From DATHZQ01 sp965216945 (GTDB lineage: Bacteria; Actinomycetota; Acidimicrobiia; Spongiisociales; UBA5794), in NCBI GenBank assembly GCA_965216945.1, contig CBDCGU010000003.1:2294001-2358000 (forward strand): a stretch of DNA of 64,000 nt. The letters run 5' to 3'. The notes below the pieces were generated by a model, which was not told the origin of the DNA, did no database searches, and saw only the letters and a program-made list of their open reading frames with translations. A program made the translations under genes and the position numbers. This document shows, in pieces, positions 1 to 8,714 of this stretch (within the stretch, counting starts at the first letter, position 1; each line of letters opens with the position of its first letter).

Positions 1-512
1 GATGTCAGCCAGTCGGGCCCGTCGATCCCCACGGCGCCGAGCCAGGTGTTGATGTGTCCCACCACCGGGTTGTAGAGCCAGCGGAACAGCACCCCGGCAA
101 TGGCACTGCTGATGACCACGGGCACGAAGACGAGCATCCGGTGCGCCCAGGACAACCGGCTCACCGGGTACGACAGCAGCAGCGCGATCCCCACGGCCAG
201 GGCGATGCCGACGGGCACGGTGCCGATCATGAACACGACGGACACCAGGACGTTGTTCCAGAACTCGCTGCTCTGCAGGAGGCGGGTGTAGTGCTCGAGA
301 CCGACGAAGATCTCGGCGCTGCCAAACGGGGCCACCCGATTGAGGCTGAGGCGGAACGACTCGACGATGGGGAAGTAGACGAAGACGGCGAGGACGATGA
401 GCGTCGGGGCGAGGTACAGGTACGCCTTCATCCCGCCTTGCTTGACCCCGCGATGCCGTACGGGAGGTTCGGGGCCGGCGTCGGCGTCGATGTCGGCTGA
501 CCGTGTCGCCAT
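1..512 (-). CDS. Sugar ABC transporter permease (MalF/UgpA type), partial
   Basis: This is the N-terminal 170 residues of an inner-membrane permease of the binding-protein-dependent sugar importers; the rest lies beyond the left edge. Translation from the ATG at 512 gives a short polar N-terminus, then a first hydrophobic helix (YLYLAPTLIVLAVFVYFPIV), the typical loop with PFGSAEIFVGLEHYTRLL, and the start of the transmembrane core (VVFMIGTVPVGIALAVGIAL). The pattern LYNPVVGHINTWL is characteristic of the MalF/UgpA half of such pairs. It is separated from deoD by 185 bp, so it probably belongs to a different operon whose other parts (second permease, binding protein, ATPase) are outside the window. 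The substrate cannot be told from this fragment. Confidence 0.85.
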   Translation of the reverse strand, partial: MATRSADIDADAGPEPPVRHRGVKQGGMKAYLYLAPTLIVLAVFVYFPIVESFRLSLNRVAPFGSAEIFVGLEHYTRLLQSSEFWNNVLVSVVFMIGTVPVGIALAVGIALLLSYPVSRLSWAHRMLVFVPVVISSAIAGVLFRWLYNPVVGHINTWLGAVGIDGPDWLT

Positions 513-697
513 CACTCTCCCTCGTGTCCGAGTCCGACGCTGGTGTGTGCGTCTCCCGGCGTCGCCGCCGTGGCCTGCAAGAAAGCTAGCCCCGACGCCC
601 CCTGGATGCGACTCGACTGCCTGGAGCGACGACAAACCGCGCAGCGGGACCAGGCCGGCACCCGTCCTCGGCATGGGCCGGTGGAGGAGACTGTGAG

Positions 698-1408
698 CTA
701 CAGGCTCAACGCGGCTTCGAGGGCGATCTCGATCATGTCGTTGAACGTGCTCTGGCGTTCGTCGGAGGATGTCGCCTCGCCGGTGCGGATGTGGTCGCTC
801 ACCGTCAGGATCGCCAGCGCTTGCGCCCCGTACTCTGCGGCGACGCCGTAGAGCCCGGCAGCTTCCATCTCGACGGCCAGCACACCCATGCTCTCCATCG
901 TGTCGAAGAGGCTGAAGTCGGGGTGGTAGAAGAGATCAGCCGAGAACACGTTGCCGACACGGACGGTCTTTCCTTTTGCCTCGGCGGCGTCGACGGCAGC
1001 GCGCAGCAACTCGTAGTCGGCGATGGCGGAGAAGTCGAGGTTGCGGAATCGCGCCCGATTGACCCCCGAATCGGTGCAGGCACCCATCGCAACGATGACG
1101 TCGCGAATACCCACGTCGGTGCGGATGCCACCACAGCTCCCCACCCGGATCAGCTTCTTCACGCCGTACTCGGTGATCAGCTCCTTGGCGTAGATGGACG
1201 CCGAGGGAATGCCCATGCCCGTGCCCATCGCCGAGACCTGCCGGCCGTGGTACGTGCCGGTGAAGCCAAACATGTTGCGTACCGCCGTCACCTGCCGGAC
1301 GTCGTCGAGAAAGGTGTCGGCGATGTGCTTGGCTCGCAACGGATCGCCCGGCAAGAGAATGATCTCGGCGAAGTCACCAGGCTCGGCAGAGATATGAGGC
1401 GTAGGCAT
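698..1408 (-). CDS. deoD: Purine nucleoside phosphorylase DeoD
   Basis: This enzyme phosphorolyses purine (deoxy)nucleosides to the free base and (deoxy)ribose-1-phosphate in the cytoplasm. The 236-residue product matches the usual length of hexameric DeoD (about 235-240). Visible family features are the phosphate loop around LLPGDPLRAKHIA, the RVGSCGGI turn, the substrate-site VEMEAAGLYG and the SDHIRTGE segment near the C-terminus. The frame is open further upstream (to 1507), but the ATG at 1408 gives the canonical start MPTPHISAEPGDFAE and follows a GAGAG ribosome site, so the upstream part is unlikely to be coding. It lies 132 bp behind the nucleoside ABC permease genes on the same strand, which suggests uptake followed directly by phosphorolysis. 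Confidence 0.93.
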   Translation of the reverse strand: MPTPHISAEPGDFAEIILLPGDPLRAKHIADTFLDDVRQVTAVRNMFGFTGTYHGRQVSAMGTGMGIPSASIYAKELITEYGVKKLIRVGSCGGIRTDVGIRDVIVAMGACTDSGVNRARFRNLDFSAIADYELLRAAVDAAEAKGKTVRVGNVFSADLFYHPDFSLFDTMESMGVLAVEMEAAGLYGVAAEYGAQALAILTVSDHIRTGEATSSDERQSTFNDMIEIALEAALSL

Positions 1409-1540
1409 GTGGTGTCCGTTCTCTCGGCGACGCCAAGACGGTAGCGCCGTTGGATCCCGCCGGGTCACCGGGACTGCCACAACGAGGAAAGGGGTGCCCG
1501 AAGGCAAACGGCTCCGTCCGCAAGCCTGCTTGGGCCGGAA

Positions 1541-2803
1541 TCACTCCTTGACGTACGGCTGGTAGTCGCTGGGCGGGCGGCTGCGACCGACGAGCCCGGC
1601 GACCACCACGATCGTCACGAGGTAGGGAGCCATCGCCAGGAACTCCGAGGGAATCGGCGTGTTGAGGATGCCGAGCTTCACTTGGAGCGAGTCGGCGAAG
1701 CCGAAAACCAGGGCGGCGGACAAGGCACCGACCGGGTGCCAGCGACCGAAGATCATCGCGGCCAGGCCGATGAAGCCGCGACCGGCCGTCATGTTCTCGT
1801 CGAATCGACCCACCGAACCGATCGTGAAGTAGGCGCCACCGAAGCCGGCAACCAGACCGCCGAGCACGACGTTGAGATACTTCATCGAGAACACGTTGAT
1901 ACCCACCGTGTCGGCGGCTCGTGGCTTCTCGCCGACCGACCGGGTGTGCAGTCCCCACCGGGTACGGAAGAGCCCGAAGGTGGTGGATGCCACGAGGACG
2001 TACATCGCGTAGACGAAGATGTTCTGATCGAACAGCACAGGACCGACGAGCGGGATGTCGGAGAGTATCGGAATCCCGATGGGGGCCATGATCGGGGCGT
2101 CGTTCAGCTGTGGGTTGGAGACCAGGATCTGAGATGTGTAGAAGGACGTCAGACCCAACACGAAGATGTTGATCACGACCCCGGCGATGATCTGATCGAC
2201 GCGGTAGCGGACCGCCAGCACGGCGAGCAACAACGCCAGTAGACCACCGACGAGGGTGGCGGCGACCATGCCGGCGACGGCACCCATGGTCGAACCGACG
2301 ATGGCGCCAGTGAAGGCGCCGCCCAACAGCATGCCCTCGATGCCGATGTTGATGACACCGGTGCGCTCGCACAGGATGCCCGAGATGGCGCCAAAGGTGA
2401 TGGGCACGGCACGTTTGATCGACTCTTGCAGCATGCCGACGAGGCTGAACGACGAGCCGTCGGCCGCCCACGCCAGGAAAGACAGTGTGAAGAGGCCGAG
2501 CCCGATGGCGAGCACGAGATTGGTCCTCGAGCCATAGCCTCGCATCCACTGCCGGGCGCCGAGGAAGGCGAGGATTGCCGCGACCAAGTAGGCGAGGCCG
2601 GCGACGGGAACCGAGATGTTGGCGATGACGATGGCGTCGGTCTGCCGGCTGATGACGAACGCTGCCGACCCTTCGGATCCGAATCCGAAGACGAGCAGTG
2701 TGACCAGGGCCAGGGCGAGGTACACGATGGCCAGCACCCGCGCCCGCCGGATCTCCGCGGTCGTCCGGATCGGGGCTGCCGTGGTCTCTGCAGTGGCCGT
2801 CAT
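1541..2803 (-). CDS. Nucleoside ABC transporter permease 2 (NupQ/YufQ type)
   Basis: Second membrane subunit (420 aa) of the BMP-type nucleoside importer, from the BPD_transp_2 family (as in Bacillus NupQ). A first hydrophobic block after a charged N-terminus is followed by several membrane segments and the family signature region around SGILCERTGVINIGIEGMLL. The frame can be extended to a TTG at 2812, but the ATG at 2803 overlaps the stop of the preceding permease gene as ATGA, so translational coupling favours that start. It is the last transport gene before deoD. The substrate is inferred to be nucleosides from the family and from the adjacent phosphorylase. Confidence 0.9.
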   Translation of the reverse strand: MTATAETTAAPIRTTAEIRRARVLAIVYLALALVTLLVFGFGSEGSAAFVISRQTDAIVIANISVPVAGLAYLVAAILAFLGARQWMRGYGSRTNLVLAIGLGLFTLSFLAWAADGSSFSLVGMLQESIKRAVPITFGAISGILCERTGVINIGIEGMLLGGAFTGAIVGSTMGAVAGMVAATLVGGLLALLLAVLAVRYRVDQIIAGVVINIFVLGLTSFYTSQILVSNPQLNDAPIMAPIGIPILSDIPLVGPVLFDQNIFVYAMYVLVASTTFGLFRTRWGLHTRSVGEKPRAADTVGINVFSMKYLNVVLGGLVAGFGGAYFTIGSVGRFDENMTAGRGFIGLAAMIFGRWHPVGALSAALVFGFADSLQVKLGILNTPIPSEFLAMAPYLVTIVVVAGLVGRSRPPSDYQPYVKE

Positions 2804-4047
2804 GTCGCCCAACCCTGTGTCACCTGAGTCGTCGCCGTATCCGCCTTCACCCGGTAGATCGCCCTGATGAGCGCCGGGGCGGCGATGAAGACGATGATGA
2901 GCGCCTGGATCACCTGCACGATGTCGATGCCGACGCTGGTGGCTGCCTGCATCTGCTGCCCCCCGGCGGCGAGACCGCCGAACAACAGCCCGGCGGCGAC
3001 CACACCAAACGGGTGGGATCTGCCGAGCAGCGCTAACGCGATCGCATCAAAGCCGATGACGCCCACGAACCCGCCGGTCCCCCTGCCAAGTGTGCCCAGG
3101 ATGAGGTCGCCGCCGCCGAGACCCGCCATCGAGCCCGCAACCGCCATGACACCGACGTAGAGCAGCAGCACGTTCATCCCGGCGTAACGGGCGCCGTCGG
3201 GGTTGGCGCCGACGGCGCGGAACTCGAAGCCGATGGTCGACCGGTAGAGCAGCCACCAGATGAATACCGCCGCCAGCAGTGCGATGAAGATGCCGAGGTG
3301 GACGCGGTATCTCGGGTTGAGGAAATCGATCAGCTTCGGGTAGCGCGCCGACTCGAGCACGGACTTGGACACCGGGTCGTTACGTCCCTCGGCCTGGAAG
3401 AAATCCACGGTCAGCAGGTAGTCCACCAGCCGGAGCGCGATGAAGTTCAACATGATGGTCGTGATGACCTCGTGGGCACCCGTCGCCGCCCTCAGGTAGC
3501 CGGGGATGGCGCCCCAGATGGCGCCGCCGATGAGCGCAGCGATGATCGCCAGGGGGATGTGGATGAAGATCGGCAGGTCGAACTGGAAACCGACGACGAG
3601 GGCGAACATGCCGCCGATCAACATCTGACCGTTGGCGCCGATGTTGAACAGACCCGCCTGGAAGCCGATGGCGACCGCCAACCCCGCCAGAATCAATGGA
3701 GCGGCCCGGGTCAGGGTCTCCGAAACGGGCCCGATGCCTCCCAGGGCACCCTGAAACAGGGCCACATACGCCCCGCGGACGGTCTCCCAGGTCATGCTCA
3801 AGGCTGCACCGGGATCGGATCCCCACAGCTTCAGCGTTTCGAGATCGCCGAGGGCGATGATGAACGCACCGACGATCAATGCGCTGACGATCGCCAGCAA
3901 TGGCACGAGAACGTTGTTGCGCCAATCGACCCTTCCGGCACCCGTCATGTCCTGGAAGAGGTCCGACATGCCCCCTTCGGGTGCGCTGTACGGAGACTCC
4001 CCCTCGGGCTCGATCTCGTGGGACTCGCGGGTCGGTTCGTCGCTCAT
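2800..4047 (-). CDS. Nucleoside ABC transporter permease 1 (NupP/YufP type)
   Basis: First membrane subunit (415 aa) of the nucleoside importer. A hydrophilic N-terminal stretch of about 45 residues precedes several transmembrane helices. The segment GLFNIGANGQMLIGGMFAL is the characteristic loop of this half of the permease pair, and TGAHEVITTIMLNFIALRL is also typical. Its ATG overlaps the stop of the ATPase gene (ATGA at 4044-4047), and its own stop overlaps the start of the second permease, so the three genes are probably translated in a coupled chain. The call is by analogy to Bacillus NupP and relatives of the basic membrane protein operons. Confidence 0.9.
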   Translation of the reverse strand: MSDEPTRESHEIEPEGESPYSAPEGGMSDLFQDMTGAGRVDWRNNVLVPLLAIVSALIVGAFIIALGDLETLKLWGSDPGAALSMTWETVRGAYVALFQGALGGIGPVSETLTRAAPLILAGLAVAIGFQAGLFNIGANGQMLIGGMFALVVGFQFDLPIFIHIPLAIIAALIGGAIWGAIPGYLRAATGAHEVITTIMLNFIALRLVDYLLTVDFFQAEGRNDPVSKSVLESARYPKLIDFLNPRYRVHLGIFIALLAAVFIWWLLYRSTIGFEFRAVGANPDGARYAGMNVLLLYVGVMAVAGSMAGLGGGDLILGTLGRGTGGFVGVIGFDAIALALLGRSHPFGVVAAGLLFGGLAAGGQQMQAATSVGIDIVQVIQALIIVFIAAPALIRAIYRVKADTATTQVTQGWAT

Positions 4048-5576
4048 GACTCGCTGGTTGCTCCTGCCATGTAGAGGCCTAGCTCGGCGTTGGTGGTCTC
4101 GTCGGGCCGCTTCTCTGCCACGACCTTGCCGTCGAACATGACGAGGATGCGATCGGACAGCGCCATGACCTCATCCAACTCCGTCGAGATGATGAGCACT
4201 GCGGCCCCCTGATCCCGCTCCTCGACGATGCGGTCGTGGATGAACTCGATGGAGCCCACGTCGACACCACGCGTCGGCTGGGATGCGATGACCAGATCGA
4301 CGTCCCGGCTGAACTCCCTTGCGACGATGACCTTCTGCTGGTTGCCGCCGGAGAGATTGCTGGCGAGCACCTCGCTCGACGGAGTGCGCACGTCGAACTC
4401 CTTGATCAGCTCGGCGGCTCGTTCCTTGCTCTTCGGCCAGTCCATGCGAACGCCATGGCTGAACGGCTCGTCGTAGTACGAGTTCATCACGAAGTTCTCC
4501 GTGAGGGTGAACCCGAGGATGAGACCGCTGCGCTGCCGGTCCTCCGGCACGTGGGCGACGCTGGAGCGGTGGATCTGGCGCGGCGAAGCGTCGGTGACAT
4601 CCTTGCCGCCGATCGTGACCGAGCCGTCGACAACCGGGCGCAGCCCCGTCAGCGCCTCGACGAGCTCCGTCTGACCGTTGCCCTGGACGCCGGCGATTCC
4701 CACGATCTCGCCGCGGCGGACCTCGAAGGAGACGTCGTGGACGGCGAGATGTTCGTGGACGTTGAGCACCTTGAGGTTCTTGACCTCGAGCACCGGCTCG
4801 CCGGGCTCGGACTCGGCCTTGGTGACCGTGAGCTCGACCGGGCGGCCGACCATCAGCTCGGCGAGGTGGCTCTCCGAGGCACCTTCGGGATCCACTTCCC
4901 CCACGACGGCGCCGCGCCGCAATACGGCGATCCGGTCGGCGATCTCGAGCACCTCTTTCAGCTTGTGCGTGATGAAGATGATGCCCTTGCCGTCGTCCTT
5001 CAACTTGCGGATGATGCCGAAGAACTCCTCGACTTCCTGGGGGGTGAGCACCGCCGTCGGCTCGTCGAAGACGAGGATCTCGGCATCGCGGAACAGCACC
5101 TTGATGATCTCGACCCGTTGCTGGATTCCGACCGGCAGCTCTTCGATGATGGCGTTGGGGTCCACCTCGAGGTTGTACTGCGCCGAGATCGTGCGCACGT
5201 CCTCGCGCGCCTCGTCCATGTTGATGACGCCGCCGAGCGTGACGGGCTCGACGCCGAGGACGACGTTCTCGGCGACGGTGAAGACGGGCACGAGCATGAA
5301 ATGCTGGTGGACCATGCCGATACCGGCAGCGATGGCGTCGCCGGGGCCGTCGAAATGCTGTGGCTCACCGTCGATGAGGATGTCGCCCTCGTCGGCCGAG
5401 TAGAGGCCGTAGAGGACATTCATGAGCGTCGACTTGCCCGCACCGTTCTCCCCGAGCAGGCAGAGGATCTCGCCACTCTCGATGGAGAGGTTCACGTTGT
5501 CGTTGGCCAGCACACCGGGGAATCGCTTGGTGATCCCTCTGAGCTCGAGCTCCACCGCGCCTCCACGATCCGACAA
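4044..5576 (-). CDS. Nucleoside ABC transporter ATP-binding protein (NupO/YufO type)
   Basis: The energising subunit of the importer, 510 aa with two tandem nucleotide-binding domains as in RbsA/NupO. Domain 1 has a good Walker A (GENGAGKST), a Q-loop region (MVHQHFMLVP) and Walker B (ILVFDEPTAVL). Domain 2 has a diverged Walker A (GVQGNGQTE), a clear signature (LSGGNQQK) and a Walker B with the catalytic Glu replaced (LVIASQPTRG), the usual asymmetry in this family. It acts on the cytoplasmic face with the two permeases encoded downstream. It begins 150 bp after the lipoprotein gene, and that gap contains a strong stem-loop (5676-5699). Confidence 0.92.
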   Translation of the reverse strand: MSDRGGAVELELRGITKRFPGVLANDNVNLSIESGEILCLLGENGAGKSTLMNVLYGLYSADEGDILIDGEPQHFDGPGDAIAAGIGMVHQHFMLVPVFTVAENVVLGVEPVTLGGVINMDEAREDVRTISAQYNLEVDPNAIIEELPVGIQQRVEIIKVLFRDAEILVFDEPTAVLTPQEVEEFFGIIRKLKDDGKGIIFITHKLKEVLEIADRIAVLRRGAVVGEVDPEGASESHLAELMVGRPVELTVTKAESEPGEPVLEVKNLKVLNVHEHLAVHDVSFEVRRGEIVGIAGVQGNGQTELVEALTGLRPVVDGSVTIGGKDVTDASPRQIHRSSVAHVPEDRQRSGLILGFTLTENFVMNSYYDEPFSHGVRMDWPKSKERAAELIKEFDVRTPSSEVLASNLSGGNQQKVIVAREFSRDVDLVIASQPTRGVDVGSIEFIHDRIVEERDQGAAVLIISTELDEVMALSDRILVMFDGKVVAEKRPDETTNAELGLYMAGATSES

Positions 5577-5675
5577 CGTCGCTGCGACAGCCTAATCCCC
5601 CGACTCACGCCCCCGCTGGCAGGACGCCGCCGTTGCTCGGAGGCTTCCGACGTGTCGCTGTATCGAGCATGTGAG

Positions 5676-5699
5676 AAGGGGCCCCCGAAGGGGCCCCTT
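5676..5699 (-). terminator. Strong stem-loop with TTCG tetraloop between the bmp lipoprotein and ATPase genes
   Basis: A perfect 10-bp inverted repeat (AAGGGGCCCC / GGGGCCCCTT) closes a 4-base loop that reads TTCG on the minus strand, an unusually stable tetraloop. It lies 27 bp after the lipoprotein stop and 100 bp before the ATPase start. There is no T-tract after it, so it could be a partial terminator or a 3'-end mRNA stabiliser. Such elements often let the binding protein be made in excess over the membrane subunits; that role is inferred. Confidence 0.6.
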
Positions 5700-5725
5700 G
5701 ATCTCATTTCGAGTGTTGGTCGTGA

Positions 5726-6877
5726 TCAGCCGCTGACGGACACATCGCCGGAGACGATGGCCGCGGCCAGTTCGTCGACCTCCGTCTTCAACTCATCCGG
5801 GACAACGGAGTCGAAGTCGTGGTAGTCGGCAAGGCCGACACCCTCGTTGGAGAGGGTGCCCACGTACAGGTCGCTGGTCAGCGTCCCGGTCAGTGCCTCC
5901 TCGGCCGCCGCGTACACGGCGTTGTCGATGCGCTTCAGCACCGACGTGAGGTAGACGGCGGAGTTGTTCGGGTCGGCCTCGAAGCCGTCCACGTCAACAC
6001 CGATGATGCTGAACGTACCCAGCTCGGACGCCAGCTGCGCCGAGCCGAGGCCCACCGGACCGGCAACCGGCATCACGATGTCGGCGCCCTCGTCGACGAG
6101 GCTCTGGGCGAACGCCCGGCCGTCGTCGAGGCTCTCGAAGTTGTTCGTGAACGAGCCCTCTTGAGCATCCGGATCCCAACCGAGGACCTCAACGGCCGTG
6201 CCGTGGATCTCGTTGTAGTAGGCGGCGCCCCGGGCATAGCCGTCCATGAAGATCGTCACCGGCGGGATGTTGATGCCACCGAACGTGCCGATCTTGCCCG
6301 TCTCGGTCATGCCCGCTGCCAGGTAGCCGGCGAGGAAGGCGGCCTCGTCCGTGTTGAACACGAGACCCTTGAGATTCGCCGGCGCCGCCTCGTAGGCGAA
6401 GTCGACGATGGTGAAGGCGGTGTCCGGGTTGGCGTTGGCGGCCACCTCGGTGGCATCACCGAGCAGGAATCCGACCGTCACGATCAGGTCACAGCCTTGA
6501 TCGATGAACGAGTTGATGTTCACCTCGTAGTCGGTCTCGGCCTGCGACTCGAGCACCTTGGCCTCGGCGCCGAAATCGGCTGCCGCACGCTGGGCGCCGG
6601 CCCATGCCGAAGCGTTGAAGCCCTTGTCGTCGACACCACCGACATCGGTGACCTCACAGATCAGACCGCCGGCCGCGGGCGGCTCGGTCGTCTCACCGGC
6701 CGTGGTCGTGGTCTCCTCGGTCATTGCCTCCGTGGTGGTCGTCTCCTCGGTCGTTGCCTCCGTCGTGGTGGTATCGCCGCCCTCATCGCCACCTGCGTCG
6801 TCATCGTCGCCACCACAGGCGGCGATCACGAGCACGAGTGCGGCGAGAAGGGCGATGAGCTTGATGCGAGATCTCAA
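5726..6877 (-). CDS. BMP family nucleoside-binding lipoprotein
   Basis: Substrate-binding component of the nucleoside importer (383 aa). A type II signal peptide (residues 1-20, hydrophobic core LIALLAALVLVIA) ends in the lipobox IAAC, so the mature protein is lipid-anchored outside the membrane. It is followed by a low-complexity linker of about 40 residues made of Thr and Glu blocks, then a periplasmic-binding fold with the BMP/Med pattern (GGVDDKGFNASAWAGAQRA, VGFLLGDATEVAANANP, FNTDEAAFLAGYLAA). The start is a TTG at 6877 preceded by GGGAGGA with a 5-base spacer; no ATG fits. It is the first gene of the salvage operon and is followed by a stem-loop that may uncouple its expression from the downstream genes. 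Confidence 0.92.
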   Translation of the reverse strand: MRSRIKLIALLAALVLVIAACGGDDDDAGGDEGGDTTTTEATTEETTTTEAMTEETTTTAGETTEPPAAGGLICEVTDVGGVDDKGFNASAWAGAQRAAADFGAEAKVLESQAETDYEVNINSFIDQGCDLIVTVGFLLGDATEVAANANPDTAFTIVDFAYEAAPANLKGLVFNTDEAAFLAGYLAAGMTETGKIGTFGGINIPPVTIFMDGYARGAAYYNEIHGTAVEVLGWDPDAQEGSFTNNFESLDDGRAFAQSLVDEGADIVMPVAGPVGLGSAQLASELGTFSIIGVDVDGFEADPNNSAVYLTSVLKRIDNAVYAAAEEALTGTLTSDLYVGTLSNEGVGLADYHDFDSVVPDELKTEVDELAAAIVSGDVSVSG

Positions 6878-7031
6878 GAGATCCTCCCCATGTAAGCGAT
6901 TTGGACCTGTCTCTTTCCGACAGGGGGCGACCCGACATCACGCAGTCCATGGTGTCCGGGGGGCCCGATGGGCCAGTCTACCCCTCATGCCGGGTCGAAA
7001 ACCTCTCGGACGGCCCCTAGACCAGGGCCGG

Positions 7032-7667
7032 TCAGTCCACGGCCGCCGGGGCCGGTTCTTCGTTCGGCGACTTCACCAGGTAGATCCACGGTGTCGAGAT
7101 CGCCGTGACGATGCCTTTGACGAGGATGTTGCCCCAGATGATCGCGACCACCGCACCGGCGGGGATGACGCCGCCGAACGCGATCGTGGCGAACACGATC
7201 GAGTCGATCGGGACCGCCACCGCATTCGAAGCGAGCACCCGTCCCCATTGCCAGCGGTCGGCGAAGTGGGCCACCCAGCGCCGGTACACCTCCGTGTCGA
7301 TGAGCTCCGAGACGATCTCGGCGATGATCGAGGCGAGCACGATCCGGTACACCGGCGAGAGGACGGCCCCGAACTCGGTCTGGGGCCCGACGGTCAGATC
7401 GGGCGGGAGCTCGGCGACGATCCAGAACAGGAGCGCCATGGCGACGTTGATGGCGGCTGCAGTGAAGATCAGCACCCGCGCCGTCGTCACACCGGCCACC
7501 TTGTGAACCATGTCGCGCAGCGTGAATGTGAACGGGTAGATCAGCGTGCCGCCATCCATCGTGATGCCGAAGACCTCGACGATGCGCAGGCTGGCGACGT
7601 CGGCCAGCACCTGGGCTGCCACGTATGCAGAGGCGAGGACGGCGATGGTGGTTGCGGTGCGTCTCAC
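7032..7667 (-). CDS. Queuosine precursor transporter (YhhQ/VUT family)
   Basis: Membrane protein of the DUF165/VUT family, whose characterised members import 7-deazaguanine precursors of queuosine. Family patterns are MDGGTLIYPFTFTLRDMVHK, IAEIVSELIDTEVYRR, SNAVAVPIDSIVFATIAF and WGNILVKGIVTAI; at least five hydrophobic segments are visible. An ATG at 7715 in the same frame would overlap the start codon of divergent pheA and add an Arg/Pro-rich leader. The GTG at 7667, just before the conserved RRTATTIAVLASAYVAAQ, gives 211 aa and leaves 46 bp between the genes, so I chose it, with doubt. Transport of a queuosine precursor is taken from the family; no other queuosine gene is in the window. 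Confidence 0.82.
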   Translation of the reverse strand: MRRTATTIAVLASAYVAAQVLADVASLRIVEVFGITMDGGTLIYPFTFTLRDMVHKVAGVTTARVLIFTAAAINVAMALLFWIVAELPPDLTVGPQTEFGAVLSPVYRIVLASIIAEIVSELIDTEVYRRWVAHFADRWQWGRVLASNAVAVPIDSIVFATIAFGGVIPAGAVVAIIWGNILVKGIVTAISTPWIYLVKSPNEEPAPAAVD

Positions 7668-7713
7668 GGGCGTCGAGGGTAGATGGCTTGGGCGGCGTCT
7701 ACGCTCCAGCGGC

Positions 7714-8535
7714 ATGCGGATCGGATACCAGGGCGAGCCCGGCTCCTACAGCCACAAGGTGGCCGGGGAGTTGTTCCCGGGCGCCGAGTGGATCGGCCTA
7801 CATTCCTTCGCCGAGGCCTTTGCCTCTTTGGAGCGGGGGGACGTCGACCGGCTGGCGTTGCCCGTCGAGAACTCGACGACGGGCAGCGTCCTCCCGGTGC
7901 TCGATCGCCTGCCCGGCAATCCGGATCACGGCCCCGTCGCCGTCGTGGCGGAGCATCTCATCGAGGTGCGCCACGCCCTGCTCGGCGTGGCCGGCGCGAG
8001 GCTCGAGCAGATCCGCGAGGTGCGTTCCCACCCCCAGGCGCTCGCCCAGGCGGAGGAGACCCTCCTCCGGCTCGGCATCGACCCGGTGGCGCGGCCCGAC
8101 ACGGCAGGGGCGGTGCGTGAGGTCGCCGCAGGGGCCGATGCGACGGTTGCGGCCCTCGCCCCGCCGTGGGCAGGCGAGGCCCACGGCCTCGACGTGCTCG
8201 AGACCGATGTGATGGACCGCCACCACAACACGACCCGCTTCTTCGTTCTTGCTCCCGGGGCACCGCAGGTCGATCCCGACGACGACAAGACGACGGTCGT
8301 GTTCACGACCGCACACCGCCCAGGAGCGCTGGCGCTGGCGCTGACCGAGCTCGGTCTGCGCGGCGCCAACCTCACCCGCATCGAGTCTCGCCCCTCCGCA
8401 GAGGCCTGGAGCTACCGATTCTTCGTTGATCTGGTGCACACCCCCGGCCCCGCAGGCCTCGCCCACGTCATCGACCCACCCCCCGCCACCCTCGCCCACC
8501 TCCAAGTCTTGGGGAGCTACCGCAGCGCGACGTAG
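7714..8535 (+). CDS. pheA: Prephenate dehydratase PheA
   Basis: Converts prephenate to phenylpyruvate in phenylalanine biosynthesis (273 aa, monofunctional size). The N-terminal catalytic domain begins MRIGYQGEPGSYSHKVA and contains the substrate-binding ENSTTGSV region and the essential TRF motif (HHNTTRFFVLAP, residues about 171-182). A C-terminal ACT domain (KTTVVFTTAHRPGALALAL, then GANLTRIESRP) is the phenylalanine feedback site known in this family. The longer open frame starting at 7546 is not protein-like, so the ATG at 7714 is the start. It is divergent from the YhhQ gene and is followed directly by the first pair of palindromic repeats. Confidence 0.95.
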   Translation: MRIGYQGEPGSYSHKVAGELFPGAEWIGLHSFAEAFASLERGDVDRLALPVENSTTGSVLPVLDRLPGNPDHGPVAVVAEHLIEVRHALLGVAGARLEQIREVRSHPQALAQAEETLLRLGIDPVARPDTAGAVREVAAGADATVAALAPPWAGEAHGLDVLETDVMDRHHNTTRFFVLAPGAPQVDPDDDKTTVVFTTAHRPGALALALTELGLRGANLTRIESRPSAEAWSYRFFVDLVHTPGPAGLAHVIDPPPATLAHLQVLGSYRSAT

Positions 8536-8539
8536 CCGT

Positions 8540-8591
8540 CCGTTCTTGCGTACTTGGCTGCGGGATGGTGGCGTGAGGTACGCAAGTTCGG
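8540..8591. repeat. Palindromic repeat copy 1 (upstream pair)
   Basis: A 52-bp element with 14-bp near-perfect inverted ends (CCGTTCTTGCGTAC ... GTACGCAAGTTCGG, two mismatches) around a 24-base centre containing GCGGGATGGTGGCG. It lies 4 bp after the pheA stop. Copy 2 follows after 18 bp in the same orientation with nearly identical sequence; two related copies occur about 1 kb further on. Confidence 0.85.
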
Positions 8592-8609
8592 TGAGGTCGG
8601 GTGCCGCCT

Positions 8610-8660
8610 CCGTTCTTGCGTATCTGGCTGCGGGATGGTGGCGTGAGGTACGCAATTTGG
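8610..8660. repeat. Palindromic repeat copy 2 (upstream pair)
   Basis: A 51-bp element nearly identical to copy 1 over its left arm, centre and most of its right arm; the right end (ACGCAATTTGG) is degenerate. It sits 54 bp before the start of the AbiEi/DUF559 gene, so any hairpin it forms would lie in or beside that gene's promoter or leader. Confidence 0.85.
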
Positions 8661-8714
8661 ATGGGCTCGCCGGGCGTCCCGAGCCGTGTCACACCTGGCC
8701 GTCATCGTGTCGAC

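Noticed and set aside
4236..5825. A 529-codon plus-strand open frame opposite the nucleoside ATPase
   Set aside because: Composition is Asp/Glu/Leu/Val-rich antisense shadow of a real ABC ATPase with all motifs.
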